NCBI GenBank assembly: GCA_024279045.1
Contig: JAJRRZ010000135.1
Location: forward strand, 1-6,151
Reading direction: 5' to 3'
DNA from: Alphaproteobacteria bacterium
GTDB lineage: Bacteria; Pseudomonadota; Alphaproteobacteria; Rhizobiales; Aestuariivirgaceae
Length of the DNA stretch: 6,151 bases
The translations under genes were made by a program, and so were the position numbers. Shown piece after piece: positions 1-5,979 of this stretch (positions are counted from its first letter, which is position 1; every line of letters begins with the position of its first letter). A model generated the notes under the pieces. The model was given only the letters and a program-made list of their open reading frames with translations, made no database searches and was not told the DNA's origin.

Positions 1-8
1 ACACAAGT

Positions 9-14
9 GGAGGA
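9..14 (+). promoter_or_regulatory. Ribosome binding site that sets the DUF3501 gene start
   Basis: A GGAGGA Shine-Dalgarno sequence lies 7 bases before the ATG at 22. A GTG at 7 opens the same frame, but it overlaps this site and has no ribosome binding site of its own in view. The ATG is therefore the better start. Confidence 0.75.
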
Positions 15-21
15 CGACACA

Positions 22-627
22 ATGACCGGCACCATTGAAGTAAAGAAGGGCAAGCTCAGCCGCGATGATCTGATGTCGCTGGAGGAGTACGACCGCGTCC
101 GCCCGGAATTTCGCAAGAAGGCGATGGCGCACAAGAAGAACCGCATCGTCAAGGTGGGGCCGAATGCCACCATCCATTTCGAGGATGCGCTGACCATGCA
201 GTATCAGGTTCAGGAGATGCTGCGCGCGGAGCGCATCTTCAAGGCCGAGGAGATCAACGAGGAGCTGGAAGTCTACAACCCGCTCATCCCCGATGGCAGC
301 AACTGGAAAGCCACCTTCATGTTCGAGTGGGAAGACCCGAAGGTGCGCCTGGAATGGCTGAAAAAGCTGGTGGGCGCGGAAGATCGCATCTACGTGCAGG
401 TGGGCGATCACGAGCCGGTATTCGCCATTGCCAACGAGGATCTTGACCGCTCCACGCCGGACAAGACTTCCTCGGTGCACTATCTGCGCTTTGAGCTGAC
501 CCCGGAGATGATCGCTGACGTGAAGAAAGGCGCACCCGTCAAGGTGGGCGTGGCGCATCCGCAATACGACCACGAGGTGGAAGTGCCCGAAAACGTCCGC
601 GCCTCGCTGGCGGGAGACCTGGACTGA
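22..627 (+). CDS. DUF3501 family protein
   Basis: This 201-residue soluble protein has no signal peptide or membrane segment. I recognise it as DUF3501, a family of about this length with no established biochemical role. Typical conserved blocks are present: an LMSLEEY motif near residues 17-23, FEDALTMQYQVQEMLR near 53-68, YNPLIPDG at 85-92, and KTSSVHYLRFEL followed by TPEMI at about 148-163. It is rich in charged residues and contains no cysteine, so it does not itself bind an Fe-S cluster through cysteines. From memory, members are often encoded beside rubrerythrin and a heterodisulfide-reductase-like Fe-S protein; those genes would lie left of the window. The start is set by a strong GGAGGA at 9-14. 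The gene converges on the cytochrome gene across 97 bases. The family call is firm; the function is unknown. Confidence 0.88.
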   Translation: MTGTIEVKKGKLSRDDLMSLEEYDRVRPEFRKKAMAHKKNRIVKVGPNATIHFEDALTMQYQVQEMLRAERIFKAEEINEELEVYNPLIPDGSNWKATFMFEWEDPKVRLEWLKKLVGAEDRIYVQVGDHEPVFAIANEDLDRSTPDKTSSVHYLRFELTPEMIADVKKGAPVKVGVAHPQYDHEVEVPENVRASLAGDLD

Positions 628-724
628 CTTGCGCTGAATCCACAACGTGGCCTGCCAACGGCATTGTTTCGGCGCGGCTTCGGCATGCACTGCCTGTGTG
701 ATGTGAGTCGATGCGCCTCGCCGT
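628..724. other. Convergent intergenic gap with no clear terminator
   Basis: These 97 bases separate the stop codons of two converging genes. I looked for a hairpin followed by a T-run on either strand. I found only a 4-bp stem (GGCA/TGCC near 683-696) with no T-tract, so no intrinsic terminator can be supported. No ORF of note is present. Confidence 0.5.
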
Positions 725-1378
725 TCATTCGTAACAGGGCGCGCCGGGGTCTTCCTTCTCGCCAAGGGCGGAGGCATAGGTGGCCAGCGCTTCCATCTCC
801 ATCGGCGTCAGCTTGCTGGCGATGAAGTGCATGATGGCATTGTCGTTGGTGCGCTTGCGCTGGTGAAAGTTCTGCAACTGCGTCAACACGTAACGGCGAT
901 GCTGCCCGGCCAGTCGTGGCAGGGTTTCGTTGCCTGCGCCCTTCTCGCCGTGGCACTCGCTGCAGGCCGGGATCTCCGCCCACTTGTTGCCATAGTGATA
1001 GAGATAGCGCCCGACCACCGCCAGTCGCTTGCGGCTACGCGTCAGGCGATGCGTCAGGGCCGGACGGGAGGAATACCACGCCGCCAGCGCGGTGATCTGC
1101 TCATCGGTCAGATCCCTGGCCTGCTCGTTCATGATATCGCTCTTGCGCAGGCCCTCGCGGAAGTTCCTCAACTGCTTTTCCAGATATTGTCGGTTCTGCG
1201 CAGCCAGCCGCGGATAGATCTGAGAAGAAGCCTCCCCCTGTACGCCGTGGCACAGGGCGCAGCGCTCCTGCACGATCTGGCGCACAGGCTCTGGTGGCAG
1301 CTCCTCCGCCCGTGTGGCTGAAATTGTGGAAGTGAGCAAGCCACAGGCCAGCATGATGGCGAAACTTTTCGGTTGCAT
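725..1378 (-). CDS. Diheme cytochrome c, c4 type (exported)
   Basis: This 217-residue protein is predicted to carry electrons in the periplasm. Residues 1-24 form a Sec signal peptide: a lysine near the start, a hydrophobic core, and a likely cut after ATRA. Two similar cytochrome c domains follow, with heme-binding CALCH at 40-44 and CSECH at 139-143. The likely distal heme ligands are Met83 (in DIMNEQ) and Met183 (in NAIMHF), each before a conserved Leu/Thr-rich helix (DLTDEQITALAAWY; KLTPMEMEALATY). Repeated PRLA, QLxNF and Y blocks show the internal duplication. Length and order match cytochrome c4, which passes electrons to terminal oxidases or other acceptors; no partner is encoded here. 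The frame stays open further upstream to 1708, but the ATG at 1376-1378 directly begins the signal peptide and has an AGGGGAG site just before it. It diverges from the methyltransferase gene. Confidence 0.9.
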   Translation of the reverse strand: MQPKSFAIMLACGLLTSTISATRAEELPPEPVRQIVQERCALCHGVQGEASSQIYPRLAAQNRQYLEKQLRNFREGLRKSDIMNEQARDLTDEQITALAAWYSSRPALTHRLTRSRKRLAVVGRYLYHYGNKWAEIPACSECHGEKGAGNETLPRLAGQHRRYVLTQLQNFHQRKRTNDNAIMHFIASKLTPMEMEALATYASALGEKEDPGAPCYE

Positions 1379-1380
1379 CG

Positions 1381-1387
1381 CTCCCCT
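1381..1387 (-). promoter_or_regulatory. Ribosome binding site of the cytochrome gene
   Basis: On the minus strand AGGGGAG precedes the ATG at 1378-1376 by only a few bases. It supports this start over the much longer open frame that would run back into the methyltransferase gene. An in-frame ATG seven codons upstream (MFRQRGA before the chosen Met) has no comparable site. Confidence 0.65.
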
Positions 1388-1394
1388 CTGCCTG

Positions 1395-1425
1395 AACATG
1401 TTGGTCATGACATTGTTGACGACCA
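1395..1425. promoter_or_regulatory. Paired palindromes in the divergent promoter region, possible operator
   Basis: Two perfect 8-bp palindromes lie side by side, AACATGTT at 1395-1402 and GTCATGAC at 1404-1411, with centres 9 bp apart. TGGTC at 1402-1406 is also inverted as GACCA at 1421-1425. The group sits between the cytochrome and methyltransferase starts and touches the candidate -35 box at 1416. A regulator binding site is an inference; short palindromes also arise by chance. Confidence 0.25.
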
Positions 1426-1445
1426 TCACGAGGAAATGCTGGCAC
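1416..1445 (+). promoter_or_regulatory. Weak candidate promoter for the methyltransferase-glyQ operon
   Basis: TTGACG at 1416-1421 is a good -35 box. GCTGGCAC at 1438-1445 partly matches the alphaproteobacterial -10 form GCTANAWC. The gap is about one to two bases longer than usual, and the transcript would start very close to the ATG at 1458. It is listed because some promoter must drive the plus-strand operon from this 79-bp gap. The cytochrome gene needs a promoter reading the other way, and I see no convincing one. Confidence 0.25.
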
Positions 1446-1457
1446 AATCGGGCAGTC

Positions 1458-2276
1458 ATGGATTTTGCATCGGTCAAATCACCTGACATCGGCATGGAGC
1501 TGACCATCGACGCCTTTTTCGATGGTCGCCTGCACCTGTGGCAGCCGCGGAAGGGGTTTCGCGCGGGTATCGATTCCGTGTTGCTGGCCGCAGCCATGCC
1601 GGTCCGTGCTGGCGAGCGGGTGTTCGAGGCAGGCAGCGGGCCAGGCGTGGCGGCACTGTGCCTGCTGGCGCGCGTGGCGCAGGTGCACATTACCGGCGTG
1701 GAAATCAACCCTGACTATGCCACACTGGCCCGCGCCAATGCCGCGCGCAACCATCTTGGCGAGCGACTGCACATCATCGAGGGCAATGCCCTGCGCGCAG
1801 GCAAGGCCGATGGCCCCGGCCAGCCGGGGGAATTGCGCCCCGGCACGTTTGATCATGCCTTCGCCAATCCGCCATTTCATGCAGCCAGTGCGACGCGGCC
1901 CTCACCCGATGCCGGCAAGGCCGCCGCGCATGTGGCCGATGCTCCCCTGATCGAATGGGTGCGCACGCTGACCCGCATGGTGCGCCCGAAGGGCACGGTT
2001 TCGCTCATCCTGCCCGCCACGGCCCTGCCGGATTTGTTGAGCGCCATGCAGGCAGCCCATGTGGGTGGCATCGCCATCGCCCCGTTGTGGCCGCGCGCCG
2101 GGCAGGCGGCCAACCGCGTCATCGTGCAGGGGCGGCGTGGCGTGAAGACACCGGCGCGGCTACTGCCCGGCCTTGTCTTGCATGAAAGCGGCAATGCCTT
2201 TACCGAAGAGACTGAACGCATCCTGCGCCACCGGGCACCCTTTCCGTGGGCGGCAAATGGAGATACCGCGACATGA
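1458..2276 (+). CDS. TrmN6-like N6-adenine methyltransferase (COG4123 type)
   Basis: This 272-residue cytoplasmic protein is predicted to transfer a methyl group from S-adenosylmethionine to the N6 of an adenine, probably in tRNA1(Val) as in E. coli TrmN6 (YfiC). It opens with the family's DAFFDGRLHLWQPRKGFRAG block (residues 18-37) and D39 in GIDSVLLAAA. The SAM-binding motif VFEAGSGPG is at 55-63, the acidic end of strand 2 is E82 in GVEIN, and the catalytic NPPF of N6-adenine methyltransferases is at 137-140. The start is uncertain. ATG 1458 is used here, but ATG 1494 (MELTIDAFF) also fits the family, and neither has a good ribosome binding site. A further upstream ATG at 1314 lies inside the opposing cytochrome gene and is unlikely. 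The stop overlaps the next start (ATGA at 2273-2276), so the gene heads a coupled trio. The family is clear; the exact RNA target is inferred. Confidence 0.85.
   Translation: MDFASVKSPDIGMELTIDAFFDGRLHLWQPRKGFRAGIDSVLLAAAMPVRAGERVFEAGSGPGVAALCLLARVAQVHITGVEINPDYATLARANAARNHLGERLHIIEGNALRAGKADGPGQPGELRPGTFDHAFANPPFHAASATRPSPDAGKAAAHVADAPLIEWVRTLTRMVRPKGTVSLILPATALPDLLSAMQAAHVGGIAIAPLWPRAGQAANRVIVQGRRGVKTPARLLPGLVLHESGNAFTEETERILRHRAPFPWAANGDTAT
2258..2263 (+). promoter_or_regulatory. Ribosome binding site of the small membrane protein gene
   Basis: TGGAGA lies 9 bases before the ATG at 2273. It favours that start over an in-frame ATG at 2246, which would add nine polar residues before the membrane segment and extend further into the methyltransferase gene. 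Confidence 0.6.
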
Positions 2277-2506
2277 CCGGCAAGCTGTTCGGCATTCTGC
2301 TCATGGCGCTGGCCGCCATTCTGGCGTGGAAATGGTTGCGCGGCTCCAGCCCGCGTCCGCCAGCGCCCCGCGCCGGTGATACCGGACAGCACGGCAGTGA
2401 TGGTCGCGACAACACCGATGCACGAACCATCGAACTGGAGCGCGACGCCGACGGCGTCTATCGCCCGAAGAACAGCCGCAACGACAAGGATGGAACGCAG
2501 CCATGA
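2273..2506 (+). CDS. Small single-pass membrane protein of unknown function
   Basis: This 77-residue protein is not recognised as a named family. After a short MTGK start, residues 5-19 are strongly hydrophobic (Leu, Ile, Ala, Met) and end in WKWLR, which looks like an inner-membrane anchor. There is no clear signal-peptidase site. A Pro/Arg/Ala stretch (about 25-34) and a hydrophilic Gly/Asp/Asn tail follow. Near the end lies a more ordered segment, IELERDADGVYRPK at 53-66, the best candidate for a conserved functional motif. The gene begins inside the methyltransferase stop (ATGA) and ends inside the glyQ start (ATGA), which suggests translational coupling on both sides. Its coding reality rests on the ribosome binding site, the two exact junctions and the membrane segment. 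The position upstream of glyQ may reflect ancestral order rather than a role in tRNA charging. Confidence 0.75.
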   Translation: MTGKLFGILLMALAAILAWKWLRGSSPRPPAPRAGDTGQHGSDGRDNTDARTIELERDADGVYRPKNSRNDKDGTQP

Positions 2507-3489
2507 CCAGCGCCAGCAGCAATGCTGCCGACAATCACGCCCCTGCCAGCGCCGCGCCGCGCCAGCGCGACCCGAAGCGCTCGTTTCAGGATCTCATCCT
2601 GACCCTGCATGACTACTGGGCCGCGCAGGGCTGCGTGATTCTCCAGCCCTATGACAAGGAGGTGGGCGCGGGCACCTTTCACCCGGCCACCACGCTGCGC
2701 GCCATCGGCCCGCTGCCGTGGCGGGCGGCCTATGTGCAGCCGTGCCGCCGCCCCACCGACGGTCGCTATGGCGAAAATCCCAACCGCCTGCAGCACTATT
2801 ACCAGTATCAGGTGATCCTCAAGCCCAGCCCGGACAACATCCAGGAGCTGTATCTCGGCTCGCTCAGAGCCATTGGCATCGACATGCACCTGCACGACAT
2901 CCGCTTCGTGGAAGACGACTGGGAAAGCCCCACGCTGGGCGCCTGGGGGCTGGGCTGGGAGGTCTGGTGCGACGGCATGGAGGTGAGCCAGTTCACCTAT
3001 TTCCAGCAGGTCGGCGGCATGGATTGCGACCCCGTCTCCGGCGAGCTGACCTACGGGTTGGAGCGCCTGGCCATGTATGTGCAAGGCGTGGACAATGTCT
3101 TCGAGCTGAACTTCAACGGGCTTGAAGGCAAGGACAAGGTTACCTACGGCGATGTGTTCCTGCAGGCGGAGCAGGAGTATTCGCGCTACAATTTCGAATA
3201 TGCCGACACCGACATGCTGCTGCGCCATTTCGACGACGCGGAGGCCGAGTGCCTGCGCCTGCTACGAGAGGGGCGGCAGGACAATGGCCCGCACCTGCTG
3301 GCGCAGCCGGCATATGATCAGTGCATCGCCGCCTCGCACGTGTTCAACCTGCTCGATGCGCGCGGTGTCATCTCTCCCACCCAGCGGCAGGCCTATATCC
3401 TGCGCGTGCGCAAGATGGCACAAGGCTGCTGCGAAGCTTGGGCCAGCACCGCCGCGGGCGGTGACATGGCCCGGCAGCAGGATGCCTGA
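2503..3489 (+). CDS. glyQ: Glycyl-tRNA synthetase alpha subunit
   Basis: GlyQ is the catalytic subunit of the bacterial alpha2beta2 glycyl-tRNA synthetase. It is a class II enzyme that activates glycine with ATP and works with GlyS in the cytoplasm to charge tRNA(Gly). The 328 residues contain the family's hallmark blocks: VILQPYDKEVGAGTFHPATT at 45-64, RAAYVQPCRRPTDGRYGENP at 74-93 (class II motif 2 region), the DDWESPTLGAWGLGWEVW block at 138-155, and motif 3 GLERLAMY at 185-192. E. coli GlyQ is 303 residues. Here a polar, Ala/Ser-rich tail of about 25 residues precedes the conserved SFQDLILTL core. The ATG at 2503 is the only good start, and it overlaps the upstream stop by 4 bases. No strong ribosome binding site sits right before it (AAGGA at 2486-2490 is somewhat far), which fits coupling to the small membrane protein gene. 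The beta-subunit gene lies 358 bases downstream. Confidence 0.97.
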   Translation: MTSASSNAADNHAPASAAPRQRDPKRSFQDLILTLHDYWAAQGCVILQPYDKEVGAGTFHPATTLRAIGPLPWRAAYVQPCRRPTDGRYGENPNRLQHYYQYQVILKPSPDNIQELYLGSLRAIGIDMHLHDIRFVEDDWESPTLGAWGLGWEVWCDGMEVSQFTYFQQVGGMDCDPVSGELTYGLERLAMYVQGVDNVFELNFNGLEGKDKVTYGDVFLQAEQEYSRYNFEYADTDMLLRHFDDAEAECLRLLREGRQDNGPHLLAQPAYDQCIAASHVFNLLDARGVISPTQRQAYILRVRKMAQGCCEAWASTAAGGDMARQQDA

Positions 3490-3512
3490 ACAACAGCAGG
3501 GAGTGATGCCCC

Positions 3513-3758
3513 ATGTCGAAGTGCGATCCGGTGATTGCCGCGAAGCGCGCCTTTCCGGTGAAGGTGAAGAAGGGCGAGACCTACTGGTGGTGCGCCTGCG
3601 GGCGTTCGAAGGAGCAGCCGTTCTGTGATGGCTCCCATGAAGGCACTGGCTGCGAGCCGCTGGAATGGACCGCGCAGGAAGACGGCACGGTGCTGTTCTG
3701 CGGCTGCAAGCACACGAAGACACCGCCGATCTGCGACCAGAGCCATCGCGACCTGTAA
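3513..3758 (+). CDS. Dual CDGSH-type iron-sulfur protein
   Basis: This 81-residue soluble protein has two CDGSH (mitoNEET-type) motifs, each expected to hold a [2Fe-2S] cluster with three Cys and one His. Motif 1 is CACGRSKEQPFCDGSH at 27-42, with ligands C27, C29, C38 and H42. Motif 2 is CGCKHTKTPPICDQSH at 63-78, with ligands C63, C65, C74 and H78; glutamine replaces the usual glycine of CDGSH. Two more cysteines, C4 and C47, lie outside the motifs. Such small tandem bacterial proteins are linked to Fe-S or redox handling, but the role here is unknown. AGGGAG at 3498-3503, 9 bases before the ATG, supports the start. The gene follows glyQ by only 23 bases, so it is probably co-transcribed, and it separates glyQ from glyS. 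No signal peptide or membrane anchor is present, unlike mitochondrial mitoNEET. Confidence 0.93.
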   Translation: MSKCDPVIAAKRAFPVKVKKGETYWWCACGRSKEQPFCDGSHEGTGCEPLEWTAQEDGTVLFCGCKHTKTPPICDQSHRDL

Positions 3759-3786
3759 GATCAGCTGCCCGGCGGCATTGCGGTGC

Positions 3787-3813
3787 TTGACAGCGGGGCA
3801 AAAAGGCTGAACC
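3787..3813 (+). promoter_or_regulatory. Candidate promoter of glyS
   Basis: A perfect TTGACA -35 box at 3787-3792, within CTTGACAG, is followed 12 bases after the G by GCTGAACC at 3806-3813. This resembles the alphaproteobacterial (Caulobacter-type) pattern TTGACGS, 10-14 bases, GCTANAWC, with five of seven defined -10 positions matching. Transcription would start about 25-30 bases before the glyS ATG. It lies in the 89-bp gap after the CDGSH gene, so glyS may be transcribed both with the upstream genes and on its own. Pattern evidence only. Confidence 0.45.
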
Positions 3814-3833
3814 TGTGCGGCGACATCCGACAC

Positions 3834-3839
3834 AGGGAA
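3834..3839 (+). promoter_or_regulatory. Ribosome binding site that sets the glyS start
   Basis: AGGGAA lies 8 bases before the ATG at 3848, and the protein begins there with the family-typical MPELLLEL. The same frame is open back to a GTG at 3815, but that start would cover the ribosome binding site and add 11 residues unlike the family. Confidence 0.7.
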
Positions 3840-3847
3840 CTTCACTC

Positions 3848-5932
3848 ATGCCCGAGCTGCTGCTGGAGCTGTTCTCCGAGGAAATCCCCGCCCGCATGCA
3901 GGTGCGCGCGGCGGACGATCTGGCCCGCCTGATCACCACCGGACTGAAGGAGGCCGGGCTGGACATTGGCGAGGCAGAGGCCTTTGCCGGACCGCGGCGC
4001 CTGGCGTTGCTGGTGCGCGATGTGCCGCTGAACACGCCTGATGTGGTGGAAGAACGCCGCGGGCCGCGCGTCGATGCGCCGGAGAAGGCCATTCAGGGTT
4101 TCCTGCGCGCCACGGGTCTGAAGCTGGAAGACTGCGATATTGTCGATGATCCGAAGAAAGGCCCCTATTACGTGGCGCGCATCGACAAACCGGGGCGGGC
4201 GGCGCAGGAGGTCATTGCCGAGCTTGTGCCGGAGGTGATTCGCAAGTTTCCCTGGCCGAAGGCCATGCGCTGGGGCAAGCGCCGGCTGAGATGGGTGCGC
4301 CCGCTGCATTCCATCATCTGCCTGTTCAACGGCTCGGTGGTGCCGTTCGACATCGAGGGCATCGCCAGTGGCAATGAAACGTGCGGACATCGCTTCATGG
4401 CCCCGCAGCCGTTCACGGTGAAGAACTTTGCCGACTATGAACAGAAGCTGCGCGAGCATCACGTTATCCTGCGCCATGGCGAGCGCGTCTCCATCATCGA
4501 GGCCCGCGCCCGCGCGCTGGCCAGGGAGGCCGGGCTGGAGCTGGTGGAAGACGAGGCCCTGCTGCGCGAAACCGCCGGACTGACCGAATGGCCGGTGGTG
4601 CTGATGGGCAGTTTCGACGAAGGCTTCCTCGACGTGCCGGAGGAGGTGATCATCACCACCATCCGTGCCCACCAGAAATGCTTTGCCCTGCGCCACCCGG
4701 AAAAGGACGGCGGCAAGCTGGCCAACCGCTACCTGCTGGTGGCCAACATCGAGGCTCCCGACGACGGCCAGGCCATCATCGCCGGCAACAACCGTGTCAT
4801 TGCCGCGCGGTTGTCGGATGCGCGCTTCTTCTGGGAGCAGGATCTTGCCACGCCGCTGACCGAGCGCGTGGCGGAGCTGGACGAGATCACCTTTCATGCC
4901 AAACTCGGCAGCCAAGGCGATCGCGTGCGGCGGCTTCAGCAACTGGCGCGCGACATTGCGCCGTTTGTCGATGCCGACGAAGAGGAAGCCGCACTGGCCG
5001 CGCAACTGGCCAAGGCCGACCTGGTAACCGAGATGGTCGGCGAGTTTCCGGAGCTGCAGGGCATCATGGGCTTCCATTACGCGAAGAAATCCTGCGTGCC
5101 GGAGCACATCGCCCAGGCCATTGCCGACCATTACCGCCCGCGCGGGGCGGGCGATTCCGTGCCTGGCGCACCGGTGAGCGTGGCGGTGGCGCTGGCTGAT
5201 CGCATCGATACGCTGGCCGGGTTCTGGGCCGCCGGGGAGAAGCCCACCGGCTCGCGCGACCCGTTTGCCCTGCGCCGCGCTGCGCTGGGGCTGATCCGCA
5301 TCATCCTGGCCAATGGCATCCGCTTGCCGCTGGCTGCCTTCATCGAGCAGCAGGTGCGCCTTTCGCCTGCTTTCGACGGCGACGAGGAAGAGGCCGGCGC
5401 CATCACTGCCGATCTGCTGTCCTTCATCCGCGAACGGCTGAAGGTATTCCTGCGTGATGAAGGATATCGCCACGATCTGGTGGATGCCGTCTATGCCGCC
5501 GGCGAGCAGGACGACCTGCTGCTGATCCTGCTGCGGCTGCAGGCGCTGGAAAGCTTCCTGCGCACGGAAGAAGGCGCCAATCTGCTGGCCGGCATCAAGC
5601 GCGCCCTGAACATCCTGAAGATCGAGGAGAAGAAGGACAGGCGCACCTTCTCCGGCGCACCCAACCAGCACATGCTCATCGCCGTGGAAGAAAAGGAGCT
5701 GTCCTCCGCCATCACCCGCGCCCGCGCCAAGGTGAGCAAGGCCATCAAGGAGGAAGACTACGAGGCCGCGCTGGCGGCGCTGGCCAGGCTGCGCGGGCCG
5801 GTGGATGCCTTCTTCGACAAGGTAACGGTGAACGCCGAAGACCCCACCTTGCGCGAAAATCGCCTGAAGTTGCTGGCCGGCATTGGCGAGGTGGCGCGCC
5901 TGATCGCCGACTTCGGGCGCATCGAGGGCTGA
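3848..5932 (+). CDS. glyS: Glycyl-tRNA synthetase beta subunit
   Basis: GlyS is the tRNA-binding subunit of the alpha2beta2 glycyl-tRNA synthetase and is needed with GlyQ to charge tRNA(Gly). At 694 residues it is close to E. coli GlyS (689) and appears complete. The family's N-terminus LLLELFSEEIPARM is at about 4-17, followed by FAGPRRLALLV and the EERRGPRVDAP block. Further blocks include SDARFFWEQDL in the middle, the HD-like region KADLVTEMVGEFPELQGIMG from residue 389, LADRIDTLAGFW from 449, and GSRDPFALRRAALGLIRI with D471. The C-terminal part is helical and charged, as expected for the anticodon-binding-like domain. The start is set by AGGGAA and by the conserved N-terminus. The gene lies downstream of the CDGSH gene and probably has its own promoter. 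It converges on the outer-membrane protein gene across 47 bases. Confidence 0.97.
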   Translation: MPELLLELFSEEIPARMQVRAADDLARLITTGLKEAGLDIGEAEAFAGPRRLALLVRDVPLNTPDVVEERRGPRVDAPEKAIQGFLRATGLKLEDCDIVDDPKKGPYYVARIDKPGRAAQEVIAELVPEVIRKFPWPKAMRWGKRRLRWVRPLHSIICLFNGSVVPFDIEGIASGNETCGHRFMAPQPFTVKNFADYEQKLREHHVILRHGERVSIIEARARALAREAGLELVEDEALLRETAGLTEWPVVLMGSFDEGFLDVPEEVIITTIRAHQKCFALRHPEKDGGKLANRYLLVANIEAPDDGQAIIAGNNRVIAARLSDARFFWEQDLATPLTERVAELDEITFHAKLGSQGDRVRRLQQLARDIAPFVDADEEEAALAAQLAKADLVTEMVGEFPELQGIMGFHYAKKSCVPEHIAQAIADHYRPRGAGDSVPGAPVSVAVALADRIDTLAGFWAAGEKPTGSRDPFALRRAALGLIRIILANGIRLPLAAFIEQQVRLSPAFDGDEEEAGAITADLLSFIRERLKVFLRDEGYRHDLVDAVYAAGEQDDLLLILLRLQALESFLRTEEGANLLAGIKRALNILKIEEKKDRRTFSGAPNQHMLIAVEEKELSSAITRARAKVSKAIKEEDYEAALAALARLRGPVDAFFDKVTVNAEDPTLRENRLKLLAGIGEVARLIADFGRIEG

Positions 5933-5979
5933 GCACCGGGGGGCTGGGGTTTGAAAGCCGTGCAGCAGGCGCGCGGGGA
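5933..5979. other. Short convergent gap after glyS
   Basis: These 47 bases separate the glyS stop from the stop of the opposing gene. The only fold noticed is a 4-bp stem (GGCT/AGCC near 5942-5959) with a 10-base loop and no T-run. No intrinsic terminator can be supported for either gene. Confidence 0.4.

Noticed and set aside
827..1321. A 164-codon plus-strand open frame opposite the cytochrome gene
   Set aside because: The minus strand here encodes two heme motifs, a signal peptide and the full c4 pattern. The plus-strand frame has no recognisable features.
1340..1378. A lipoprotein signal in the cytochrome (cysteine at residue 12, MLACG)
   Set aside because: The residues before the cysteine do not fit a lipobox well, the hydrophobic stretch before it is too short, and a normal signal peptidase I site ATRA follows.
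1440..1454. A sigma-54-like promoter (TGGCAC before the methyltransferase ATG)
   Set aside because: The -24 half is good, but the GC of the -12 element is one base out of place and TTGC is absent. It would also sit almost on the start codon.
1379..1708. Extending the cytochrome N-terminus to the farthest upstream ATG
   Set aside because: The extra 110 residues would be antisense to the methyltransferase SAM-binding region and would bury the signal peptide inside the protein.
2458..3228. A 256-codon minus-strand open frame across glyQ
   Set aside because: Antisense to a highly conserved glyQ, with no ribosome binding site or family features seen.
3815..3847. GTG start of glyS at 3815
   Set aside because: The ATG at 3848 has a well-placed AGGGAA and begins the conserved GlyS N-terminus. 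The extra 11 residues would overlap that site.
5933..5979. Rho-independent terminator after glyS
   Set aside because: Only a 4-bp stem with a 10-base loop and no T-run was found, which is too weak to call.
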